Origin: Pholiota molesta
Lineage: Eukaryota; Basidiomycota; Agaricomycetes; Agaricales; Strophariaceae
DNA length: 64,000 bases
Direction of reading: 5' to 3'
Assembly (NCBI GenBank): GCA_014925825.1
Contig: JACGCK010000034.1
Coordinates: 62,001 to 126,000 of the forward strand
Of this stretch, positions 10,270 through 23,220 are shown piece after piece (position 1 is the first letter of the stretch; every line of letters begins with the position of its first letter). The position numbers and the translations under genes were made by a program. The notes under the pieces were generated by a model that saw only the letters and a list, made by a program, of their open reading frames with translations, did no database searches and had not been told where the DNA came from.

Positions 10270-11553
10270 ATGCCTCCATTGCCGCGCGAACTTCCTCAAG
10301 GAAAGAGCGAAAATCCCCATGTCGTGAGCGCATACAACCGATGCCTCCATCTCGACGCCTCTCTCCAGGTACAGAATCCGGGCAACGACGCCAAGCGCGC
10401 AAAGGAGCTCATCTACGTTCGGATTCTGGGCTATCTCCTACACCACGTACCCTCAGAAGAAGGCTTACACCAAGCCGTCACCGACATCCTCTCGTGCCGC
10501 ACGGATGAAAACCTTCTTGAACTGGGGCTCATGTACTTCGATGGGTATATCAGGCCCTGTACGGTTCGATATTCTCTCTCGCTCAGAACTTCTGCCTGAA
10601 CATCCACCCACCTATACGACAGTCCGAGCCAACAAGGGTCGCACACCCATTCCTTCCGAGGATGCATCTCATCCTTCGTTCGATACGATAGCTGCCATGA
10701 TGAACGACACGTTGGACACGGGTCCTCCATCCCATACAACCGCGAAAAAGAAGGTCGGTCTTGTCCACGCTCTCTTCTCATGGGGAGTCGTTCATCGATA
10801 TGGAGCAGGCTCTTTTCCGCGATGGGCACCGTTGCGTCGTGACCAAGGGATACGACATACCTTCCTTGATCGCGATCCGGGAATTGCGAGATAGGTTGAG
10901 CTCGGACCCACCCGATACGAAGTCCGGCAATTCTTTCACGGAATGCGCGCACATATTTGCGGAGTCGAATAATGCGGATATCGAACCGCGCTCAGACAAA
11001 GTAAGCAACCCTGCTCAAATGAAAAACAATTTAGTAACCTTCGTCCATGTGAAGCAGGGGAATGCCGCTACGATATGGGACATCATGATGCGGTTTGGGT
11101 ATGGAACATTACCTGAAGACTTGAATGGATCCAAGCTCCATCGTTTGGAAAACGTGATGACCTTGATAAATTTGCACGAGTCTTTCGATAAATTGTATAT
11201 TTGGTTTGTCAAAGCTGTCCGTCTGTGTTCGATTATAGTTATTCCGGCTACGCTAACATGATTATGCACATTAGGAGAACAAGGACAATACATACACGCT
11301 CGAATCCGCATATCCTCGCTTTTATCCGCATCTTCCCCAGTCCGTCACATTCACCACTCCGGATCCCCGCGACTATCCCGTGCCGTCTCCGACGTACCTC
11401 GCGATCCACGCTGCGTGTGCGAAGATCGCCCATCTGTCGGGGGCAGGCGAGTATATCGACCAGCTTTGCTGCGACATGGAGGCGGGAACGACGCTCAACC
11501 CCGACGGCAGCTCTGCGGAGGTGTTGGAGCATGCGTTGTTGCTGGTACGCTGA
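10270..11553 (+). CDS. HNH_2-type nuclease-like protein, copy 1 (five exons)
   Basis: A predicted 346-residue protein from exons 10270-10558, 10623-10753, 10809-11000, 11058-11207 and 11275-11553, all with GT-AG introns and joining in frame. The N-terminal half begins MPPLPRELPQG and has VVSAYNRCLHL and LIYVRILGYLLHHVPSEEG. The centre has YIRP then FRANKGRTPIPSEDASHPSFDTI. The nuclease-like core is ALFRDGHRCVVT (around a CxxT knuckle), then FTECAHIF, then IMMRFGYGTLPEDLNGSKLHRLENVMTL. The C-terminus has VTFTTPDPRDYPVPSPTYLA. This layout is that of the fungal HNH_2-like family, often annotated as HNH nuclease domain. Biochemical activity is not established. The start is set at 10270 because it aligns with the start of copy 3. 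It lies downstream of F-box A in the same orientation. Confidence 0.8.
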
Positions 11554-11649
11554 ACTTGAATTTGCGCTTCTCTCCGACGGTGCTGCTGTTGCGCTTGTCG
11601 GGGTTGATGCTGCGCCTGTTGTGCATGTTGACTACACAATGATGCCAGC

Positions 11650-12205
11650 ATTTATGGTGTATCCATCACGAGTCCGTTTGTCCGTCGACCGACCCCGCCG
11701 AGACCAGGTCAGCTCCTTGATGTGTATCTGCGAGAAAGGCTGCGCCCTTTACGCCTCCGTATATGCACCTACGCTTTCTCTTGCTACAGGTCGACCTCAG
11801 GACACCCTTTCCGAATCGGACCGTTAGCCCATGAATCCGACCCACTGGGCGCCATGGCGTACTGATTCGGTAATGCGAGACGATGGGAAAGGAAGAGGTG
11901 ATGTGCTCTCGTGGGTTGACATTCTTCATGCTCCCGACCTCGCCCTGCATGTGATAATTACCTACCATCAGGTTAGATAGAGATGACGATGAGGAATATA
12001 TGATTCAAAACGGTTGAGACTCCCATAAATAAATAAGATTTTCAACGGTCTACGTCGTTTGTAAATTGTAACCCAGGATACCTGCTGGCTGCCAGCAATA
12101 TTCGTCACGAAGTTTGGGTCGAGACCAATCGCATTCCACTGCCACAACAGGCTTTGCTACGCCGGCGGCATGTCGGCCTTTCATATAATTGACCAACCAA
12201 AATAA
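11650..12205 (+). repeat. Inverted duplicate of the F-box D upstream region, without its gene
   Basis: This plus-strand stretch matches the reverse complement of about 53230-53860. Shared words run from ACCGACC-rich sequence near 11690 and CCGAATCGGACCGTTA at about 11813, through AACGGTCTACGTCG at 12037, to TTTGCTACGC, CGGCATGTCGGCCTTTCAT and AATTGACC at 12150-12192. In copy D these words lead into an F-box start codon. Here they run instead into the 3' end of F-box B on the opposite strand. It is therefore an orphan promoter region left by a duplication or loss. Open frames in it, including one on the minus strand at 11666-11968, are weakly conserved with 53546-53857, but nucleotide similarity alone explains this. 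Confidence 0.6.
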
Positions 12206-12278
12206 GTATATGCACATTCCAAGGAATGCAAGAACATAGCGAGAAAAACAAAATCATGGCAGTTGTATTTGCACTATT

Positions 12279-13724
12279 CTAATTTCCTGAACGCCACGTC
12301 ATCCACAAGTCCGCGAAATAAGAATATGATTCTGATGGGACTTGGAAAGTAATGTTCGTCGCATTCCCGGCGCATGTTCGAATACTTCTCGTTTCGAGTT
12401 GTCTATTGGTCCTAAGCCAGTGGTCGATTACTGTGATTGTTTTGATAGGACATGCGGCGTTGTCGAGGTCCAGCCAGCGGTTACTGGAAAAGAAGGCACT
12501 GTGAGCGAAGATATCCCAGACTTTTCCTAGTTCGATTTCATTGTGAGCGCGCCTGATATGCAACTCAAGTTGTAGATTGACTAAGTGAGGTGCACAATGC
12601 CAGATGGGCTGCGGCGCGACGTCTCCGGCCCCTGGGAGGGTCCCTGTGGAGTAATTGAGTTCGACGGGAGAGAGGTAGAAGTATTTCCGAAGGGTTAGAT
12701 TGCTGAGCGCCGGTGCAGACTGCAGGATGGTACAGATGTCAGGAATGCCACGATGATCCCACCACTTATCGACCACAGAAGATAAGAAAAGATTCTTCAA
12801 TGCGGGTAAATGGAGGTCCTTAAAGAGTGGCCCCATTAAACAGTTGTCTCCGTCGCCGGATTCGATGACCAATTCGGAAAGTTGCGGAAGGGTACGTTTG
12901 GTAGGGTTCATGAATTGTTCGACGTCAGCGTCAGCTAGATACTCAAAAGCAATGTACGCCCATTGTAGACATGGCATGGCCGATGTTAGGGGAATCCAGA
13001 AAGAGAGAGAGAGGTAAGATGTTGATATTGAGAGGTGGGTCAGTGACGAAAAATGGAATGGGATACTGATGTATTCATCCGCGTCGGGCGTGCCGGCTTC
13101 AACAATGGCTAGACGTCGCAGTACTGAGAGAGTATGATTCGATGCATGCCCTATGGTGGATTGTATAGCAATGAAGGCCGGTGGCATGCTGTATTCCGAG
13201 GGACTCGTCACCAGAGTATGAAGATTTGGGAAAGTGACCTGGTCTCCAGCTTCCAACATTGGTTCAACTTGGTCGGTCCAAAAGATCGGATCGGTTTCTA
13301 GATGCTGCGCCGTGGTCACATACTTCATAACAAAAGCCATCCCGTCTCCTACAACATGTCCTGACTTTGAATCGGTGAATTCGAATTCAAGGCGGAGAAA
13401 CGGCGGAATTGAGCCCTGATTCGTTTTCCACCATCGAATGAACTCGATTTCATTCTGGAGAAATGCCCAGCCTCCCAGATCTTCATGAACCTCTTGTATT
13501 CTAAAGCAAAACGACAGATGAGACCATAGGGCAGGAGTTGCGAGTGCGATTGTTCTCCAAGGAGAGCAAGTGTGGCATAAGAGCATGGGTGCGATCGTCG
13601 TGTTGAGTTGGCAATCGTTCAAGCGATCTTGGGGAAGACAATGGACGAAAATCTCGAGGAGAACGTCGTACGGAACCCTGTCTATTGGGCTCTTGGTTGA
13701 ACATCCGATATTCGATAATAGCAT
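12279..13724 (-). CDS. F-box-like protein, paralog B
   Basis: A single-exon F-box-like gene. The core DRVPYDVLLEIFVHCLPQDRL is followed by MLLCHTCSPWRTIALATPALWSHL, as in the other copies. The leucine-rich body includes LTHLSISTSYLSLSFW and LKNLFLSSVVDKWWDHRGI, and the C-terminus ends near WMTWRSGN. It shares WWDHRG, IRRA/IRRT and the closing W..WR.GN with paralog C, so B and C form one subgroup and A, D, E and F another. The start at 13724 matches the family start. An in-frame ATG at 13805 would add 27 mostly hydrophobic residues (IIPLLLSLVF), which could be read as a signal anchor but is more likely a 5' leader. Predicted role: substrate adaptor of an SCF ubiquitin ligase. Confidence 0.82.
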   Translation of the reverse strand: MLLSNIGCSTKSPIDRVPYDVLLEIFVHCLPQDRLNDCQLNTTIAPMLLCHTCSPWRTIALATPALWSHLSFCFRIQEVHEDLGGWAFLQNEIEFIRWWKTNQGSIPPFLRLEFEFTDSKSGHVVGDGMAFVMKYVTTAQHLETDPIFWTDQVEPMLEAGDQVTFPNLHTLVTSPSEYSMPPAFIAIQSTIGHASNHTLSVLRRLAIVEAGTPDADEYISIPFHFSSLTHLSISTSYLSLSFWIPLTSAMPCLQWAYIAFEYLADADVEQFMNPTKRTLPQLSELVIESGDGDNCLMGPLFKDLHLPALKNLFLSSVVDKWWDHRGIPDICTILQSAPALSNLTLRKYFYLSPVELNYSTGTLPGAGDVAPQPIWHCAPHLVNLQLELHIRRAHNEIELGKVWDIFAHSAFFSSNRWLDLDNAACPIKTITVIDHWLRTNRQLETRSIRTCAGNATNITFQVPSESYSYFADLWMTWRSGN

Positions 13725-13866
13725 CGTCGTAGAATCAAAGACAAGAGAGAGTAGCAATGGGATAATGGTTGAAATTTTGGAAATTTTGAAGTCGGAACTC
13801 GGCATCGACTCTAACGAGTAACATCGTTGTGACCGGGATTGTCACGCTTGGGCTCTTTCAATACGA

Positions 13867-14050
13867 AAACAGATCGTCGAATGTTAAACGTTAAATCATT
13901 GATACTGCTATCTAAGTAGATAATAATGCGCTTGGTAGTCGTCCGAATCGTTTAGACGTCTCAAATGACGCCAGGTTATATATAATATATATAAATCACC
14001 ATTTACAGTGAATCAAAGCGGGGACTGGTATTGTTGAAATACCGTCGATA
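13867..14050 (+). repeat. Dispersed repeat R1, copy 2
   Basis: This aligns with 6512-6690 from ACAGATCGTCGAATGT to GAAATACCGTCG. It differs by small indels, including an AT-rich TATATAATATATATAA expansion near 13978. Both copies lie close to a short-chain dehydrogenase gene, but on different sides of it. Confidence 0.65.
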
Positions 14051-14130
14051 GAATCTAACTATGATCAATGAGTTTTTGAGGCACAGCAAAATAATGCAGG
14101 CAAATAGTCCAACTCACAAGAACATTCCCC

Positions 14131-15369
14131 CTACTTCGAATGCCCGTCCTGGGGCGGCGCATCGAAGCTCACACCCCGAGCCACATCCACCCACTCCTCC
14201 AACACCCCCAGCACCTTCGCACACTTGTTCTTCACATTCACCTCCGCGTCCTCCCCGAGGACGAGATACGGCGGCCACGCGCGCCCCTGCGCCGCGCCCT
14301 CCCCGCGGACGACATCGACGATGGCCGTCGCGGCCTTGTCTGGGTCACCTTTTTCCGTCCCGGGCACGCTGGCGAAGCGCTTGATGCTGGCGGCGCGCAG
14401 GGCGTCGTACGCCGGGAGGGGGTTGTGGGTGAAGTAGGACTGGCCGTAGATGCCTTCTGTGCGGAACCCTCCGGGTTGGACAAGGCAGACTTTGATGTTG
14501 AATGGGGCCACTTCGCCACTGAGCGATTCCGTCAACGCTTCGTTTCATGAATTATACTGAGTTAGAAAGGGCTTCTTTTGAGAACTCGATGACAGCTGCT
14601 CACCATGTACAGCCGCCTTTGACGCAGCATAAGGCCCAAGTCCCTATATCGAGTACAAATAGTTACTGTGACAATTCCGCAGACACATATTTAGGAGATG
14701 CGGAACTCACAACAACTTCAGCTGTCCAAGCAGATCGGCTTCCAACAACGATAATACAGGCGTCTTTGCTTTCTCTTAAGTAGGGCAAGGTCGCAGTGGT
14801 CACATCTATGACGCCGAAAACATTGGTCTCGAATTGAAGACGCAGTCGTTTGCTCCTGAAATAAATGAGAATACGCGTGAGTTTGCAGTTTGACATCCTA
14901 TAAGTTGGAGTTTGTGCAGCGTACCCTCCTTCTTCTAAAAGACCCGGAAGGCCAAAGCCTAGTGCGTGTCGTCAAATATGTTTTAATCGGCGTGATGATA
15001 TTAGGAACATACCAGCATTATTGATAAGAACATCAATCCCACCCCAGAACCCAGCCATCGCATCGACTTTCGCCTTGATCGCGTCCTCACCTTCTGTCAA
15101 ATCCAGCACGGCCTTTCTCAATCGACAGCGATCTTCCGGTTTGAGTTCCGCTTCGAGTTCGTCAAGCTTCTCCAGCGAGCGCGCGGTAGCTATCACGCGA
15201 TCGCCCCTCTCAACCGCGATTTTGGCAATGCGTTTGCCAAAGCCTGAGGAGGTGCCTAGTGCGATGAAAGATGTCAGCGGTGCGTTGAACCGAATGGCTT
15301 GGGGATTAGATTATATGACGGGTATTTGCCTGTGATCAACCATACTCTGCTCGGCTGAGGTTCGGACAT
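14131..15369 (-). CDS. Short-chain dehydrogenase/reductase, classical type (six exons)
   Basis: An NAD(P)-dependent oxidoreductase. Exon 1 (15330-15369) encodes MSEPQPSRVWLIT and runs through an intron (15256-15329) into GTSSGFGKRIAK, the glycine-rich cofactor motif. Then come VIATARSLEKL, GGIDVLINNAG (NNAG motif), FGLPGLLEEG, LQFETNVFGVIDVT, ACIIVVGSRSAW and GLGPYAASKAAVH, which carries the catalytic YxxxK. The last exon has LSGEVAPFNIKVCLVQPGGFRT and ends in PPQDGHSK. All active-site elements are present. The first intron begins GC rather than GT and fits as a GC-AG intron. The substrate is not predictable. Relatives are usually annotated only as oxidoreductases. Unlike the dehydrogenase at 5.2-6.2 kb, this copy looks intact. 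Confidence 0.85.
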
Positions 15370-16290
15370 CGTCGATCTTCCGTTACGCGTTCGAAATAGG
15401 TAGAGTTAAGCTTTCGGTCTCTGCAACTTCCAGCTTCGGAACGCTGGCAGACTTGGAGTCGATTCAGATGGGTGAGGTTGGTGATTGGGGTGGGGTATCT
15501 TCATCGCGGTCATATTGAATATATATCGGGGCGATTGCAGCACTGCCGGATAAGCGAAGATACGAACCTGAAAGCAAATTCTAGACGGGGCAGTGTGGCG
15601 AAATGCTGAGTCAAAATCTGAAGTGGAAAACGACGCTGACGCTATCTCGCGGTACCGGGCATGGGCGTAGTGCGATCCGGTGTCCGGGAATAATGTTACC
15701 CGAGTGCCGGAAGCGTCCATTTGTGCACTTCCACTGCAAGTAGTTGTAGCCTGTTGTAGCCAGGCACGGCGCTACTTGGGCGCTACTTGGAAGTTATGGT
15801 GTCCTGCTCAATATCAAAAGGTTTCCAAGATTGCGCTGAATACCAGTAGTGCAGCTTCAAGCATTGGCACCTCCGTATATTTAGAGACGCGTCCCATGAT
15901 CAACGACTTCAAATTGACAATGACATCGTTTAAATCCACTCTCCGATACATCCATTAGCAAACTTGAGAGGTTGACAGGAGCAGAGACATGTCTAGTGAT
16001 CTCCATTGTAAACGCCGCATGACATCACCAAATACACACTTCCAGGGCAGAGATACATGCATCCGGATCGCCAGAGCATCGCACGACATACAGTAGATGA
16101 TAGAAAGCATTGGCGATATGATATAAATCGCAAAAATACTCCACAAAATGACTCCCAACTGCCAAGGTTTAAACATTTATGACGTCTGCGCAGTCTGAAA
16201 ATGCACAAACGTAACTAAACACAATAAGAACGAAAGCAAACGTTGACGTCGGACTGCTTCGCAGCCTCCCTGATGATCCCCATCGAAATA
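15370..16290. other. Intergenic, no gene recognised
   Basis: Upstream side of the dehydrogenase and downstream side of the beta-glucosidase. It holds only short open frames without motifs. A GGCGCTACTTGG word is directly duplicated near 15770-15790. Confidence 0.5.
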
Positions 16291-19138
<2,848 letters not shown>

Positions 19139-21100
19139 TTTAGGCCGCGAAGAGTGGCTAAAGGCGAGAAATAAGTTTCCCCAGTAAAGGGTAATGAGAT
19201 CGTAGCGCGTCTTTTTATGCGTGAACAAGAAGGATGTTTATTTGAGCCTGCCCGGTCCACTAGCTTCGACTTGCAGTCCAGGTGATCGTCTCGGTCCGTC
19301 TACTCGCTGTGTAGTGGCATCAAAGTGGCATTGAGACAACACAGATCCTTCCTAAACTGCGTTCTTAATATCAGAAGACACAGCTGGCACTTGGCCAGCT
19401 GTGGTCACATTATCTTTGATTCCTCGCGGAAAGAGGAGCCACACATTATATTTCCTGAATAATGCTTTCTAAATTTAGAACATGAGCTGAAAGGCTTTAA
19501 GACGCAGCCAAGACGCAGCTAGGAAAGCAAACCCGAAGCGAGCGTCAGAATGCTTCTGAAAAGTTGCCCATCTGACAAGCCATTTACTTATTTAATTGCA
19601 TTTGAATATCCTATCAATTCCGCTTGAATGAAAGAATCGCGTCTATGGTTGCAATATTAAAATGCAGATTTGGACTGACCTCGCTTCTCCAATTGGGGTC
19701 ATGTTCTGAGTATGACCGAATATTCTGCGACGACTGTTAATTTCGACAAGCTTTACCAAGTTCAAAAGACAGGAAAATGATACCGTAACCTTCACCGTCT
19801 TGATCCCCGGTGGCGGATTTTCTAAGATTGTTATTGTGTTAACCCACCATGCTCCTGTAACACATTTCAGCAATTAAATATCATCCAAGAGTTCAGACTG
19901 GAGCAGTGCTAAAGCATGTTCCGCAGACTCTTTCCACGTCCATCCATTCCCACTGTCGACTCAATTCCTCGATCACAGCCTGCAGCTTTTCATCAGACAC
20001 TGTCTCGTCCCCTTCCTTTACTTCTTCGAATCCTGGAGCCACAACTTGTGATAGCAATCCTGGAACCCTCGACGCTTCTAACACGCAGTTTCCCTCAGGC
20101 CAGGATTTAGACGCCCAACCTTATATTTTTCAACATACGACAATCAAAGAAAAAATGAGAACGTTAGAGAATAGAGAATCTGATGACATTAGATTTAATT
20201 TTACTAGCATAAGCGTTGTAAGGCATTTGTGCGATCCGTAGATCTCAATTCTCCACATCCTCATTTGATGTCCTTGCAAAGACGACGATGTGACGTAGGA
20301 AGACGTATCTTTCGATTGTCCAGCCTGGGTTTGAAATAATGCGAGGAGTCTGCTCATAAATCATGATTGGGTAGTCATCGACAGTAGTTTTTTCTAGAAC
20401 GACAGAGAGAAAGAACAGCGAGAAACTTGAACTTGAGTACTCAAGCGCTCAAGGCGCTTATTCCTGAAAAATATAGAGCACAAACAAACTGCCGCAGTTC
20501 CCGAGTCCCAACTGCGTACAATAATCACGCTCATGTTCAGCACGGCTCTAGGCTTACTTACTCTATTCCGGATTTATAGGAATAGGTTATAAGGAGAAAT
20601 GATCATATGTCCCTAAGACTATCGATTTATCTTCTCCAAGAATATGGCTTAGTATCAGGATGTAGAATCGATGCGCTGGGTATTGTACTTGTTTGACCGA
20701 TGGATTTATCTATCTTCGTGACGATATACTTTCACATGACAAAAATCAAAAAGGAGTGAATTATCCTACAAAAACGGAATGAAAATTCATCGGTTCCTCT
20801 AACAAGCGCAAACCGGCCCGTTCCCAAGTAAATCTCACTTATCAGAAGGCAGATTCTTACGGTATGTGCCCCCTTATCGGAAGTAACACGCACAGAAGTG
20901 AATGTGAGATAAAGAACCCGTTAATTCATGAAAAAGTAGTCAAAAACTAAAAACTATATGATACAAAGCTGAGGCATAAAAGCAGGCATTAACATCGCGC
21001 TATCAAAGTATAATCATGTCATCAATCAGCATGCTCAGTCGAATGTTTTTCGGAGGGCGAATCCGTTCCCTTTGGGCGCTAAAAATATCCCGAGTCAGAG
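19139..21100. other. Intergenic, with one unassigned open region on the minus strand
   Basis: Minus-strand exons could be assembled between about 20115 and 19790: one with SRVPGLLSQVVAPGFEEVKE and LQAVIEELSRQWEWMDV, the next with GAWWVNTITILENPPPG. The composition looks protein-like, but I recognise no family and no complete gene model emerges. The rest (20360-21100) is AT-rich and shows nothing. Confidence 0.35.
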
Positions 21101-23220
21101 TCAGCAACGGCGAACGGCGAAAAGAAGGAAAGCATCAGGCCGCCGACCGACCTCGATCTCCTTCGATTTCTCCACAACCTCCGCGAGCGTCTTCTTCCCC
21201 ACGTCCTTGCCGATCTTCCAGGCGGTGAAAGTGTGGCCCTGCTTGAAGATCTCCTCGACTTCTTCGAGGGAGCGTCCGACGGTCTCGGGGAACATGAAGA
21301 ACACGTGGATGAACGCGGCGAAGTTGAACGTGCCGAAGATGAAGTAGGTCTTCCATGCGATGGTGTTCAGACCCGGGGGAACGGCGAACGCGAGGGCGGT
21401 GTTGAATGCCCAGTTGGAGGCCTGTTATTCGGGGGATCAGTATCCTGTGAAAATTGAAGGATAGGGATTGCTTACAGTTGCGAGAGAGACAGCCTTTCCT
21501 CGCACTTTGAGAGAGTACTGCGAAGCAACATGAGGTTATAATCAAGCGGATGTGAACACAATCTCGTACCAGCTCAGCAGGGTACGTCCATGAAACAGGT
21601 CCCATCGTGATAGCGAAACTGCAGACGAAGAGGTACGAGCAAACAATCACAGCCTTCGTCGCAGCCTGGTTGTCCTCGATAACCCAGATAAGGCTTCCAC
21701 TCTGGTCCGACCAGTGCCCGAAGCGCCCTTGGATGCCGCCGACGAGGAACATCCAGAAGCCCATGAGCAGAGTTCCGACGAGCAGCATAGGGCGACGGCC
21801 CCATTTGTCAATGTAGATGATGGCGGGGACGGTGAACGCGACGTTAAGGACATATTGGACGGACTGCGTTGAGGAGCAGAATTAGTACCGCAAAAAGGAT
21901 ACAGAGGAACTTGGGCCTTACATCGGCGATAAGGTTGCTACGCCTTCCAGTCAGACCAGCACCCTCGAATACGTAAACGATGTAATACCTGGTAGTCGCT
22001 CGTCAGTATATTGCCAACCAATTGGGTAGATTTACGAACATCATGATATTCATACCGCAGAGTTGCGACCACATCTGCAAACTCATACCGAGCATCACAC
22101 GACGAGGGTTGCCTCCCTTCAGGAGATCGAGGTAGGACTTGGCACCTTCGGTGCGTTCGAAGTGAACTTGCTGCTTGATTTCCTCGTATTCCAGGACGAC
22201 CAGTTCATCTTCCGTATTTCCTCCGCCGTGTAAGTCGGCGAGGACTTGAAGAGCTTCGTCGTCGCTTGTAGTAGAGGTTCATTAGGTTCCGCGTACATGA
22301 GATCAGAAAGAAGTCAGGCACTCACTATCCGTGATCAAAGAGCCAACGGGGACTCTCCGGGAAGAAAATCATTCCAGCACTGAGAATAATAGCGGGAATC
22401 ATCTGGAGACCCCAAGGAATTCGGAATGAAGAAGTGCCATTGATGTACGAGCAACCGAACTGAACGAAGTATTGCAGGAGGATACCCCAAGTGATAGACC
22501 ATTGTTGAAGAGAAACCATGCGTCCACGAATAGCAGGCGCTGTAATTTCAGATTGGTAGATAGGAACGACGGCACTTGAAAGTCCAACGGATAATCCTGA
22601 GATGATACGTCCGACAACGAGCATGCCTCGATTCTAGAAATGGTAGTCGAATGAGGAGAAATAATATGAGATGCAGCGGAAAGTGCTTACAACAGACGCG
22701 CATTGGAGGATAGAACCAATAACCCAGATTAAGCCAGCCAAGATGATGGTCTTCTTCCTTCCAAGCCTGTCCGCCAACTGAGTTACGGCGAGAGCACCGA
22801 CAAGAGATCCAGCAGGCATGGCAGCAACGATGGCTCCTTGGGCAGATGGGTTGGGCTAACGTAATTATTATCAGTTCCGCGAGTAGAAAAAGAGTCAATT
22901 AGACACACATTGCCAAATGTAGTCAGATAGGCTTGATTCTGGAGGAGAACGGTGAGTTGATCATCGATGACGTCGAAGCTCTTCAAGCAACTTACGTTCA
23001 GGACACCGGACATGGACGAGATGTCCAAACCGAAAAGTCCACCTCCAATGCATGCAAACGAACCCACGACATACTTGGATCCAAGTTAGTTGACTTTCGT
23101 TAACCTGAGCAGCTGTTTCGACGTACAGGATTGGATGCGATTCTCGCATTATACGTTGTGAACTATAGGACAAGATGAGTATATCATTATCATACGGGCA
23201 GAAGAAAACTCACCACCATG
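21101..23220 (-). CDS. MFS sugar transporter (sugar porter family)
   Basis: A twelve-helix plasma-membrane sugar/proton symporter-type protein split by about ten short introns. The model starts at 23220 with a six-base first exon encoding MV, then FTTYNARIASNP and YVVGSFACIGGGLFGLDISS. Family signatures follow: LADRLGRKKTI (loop 2-3), GRIISGLSVGLSSAVVPIYQSE with the PxYxxE motif, FFPESPRWL, QQ-equivalent LQMWSQLCGMNIMMYYI, DKWGRRPM, GPVSWTYPAEL and FFMFPETVGRSLEEVEEIF. A basic cytoplasmic tail ends in LLFAVRRC. The substrate (glucose, cellobiose, quinate or other) cannot be told from sequence. Its position beside a secreted GH1 beta-glucosidase suggests uptake of the released sugar. Confidence 0.9.

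Noticed and set aside
11201..11827. 208-residue plus-strand open frame after HNH copy 1
   Set aside because: It overlaps the last HNH exon in another frame and then enters the duplicated noncoding block.
21016..21228. Small plus-strand open frame at the end of the transporter
   Set aside because: An antisense shadow of the transporter C-terminal exon and its 3' flank.
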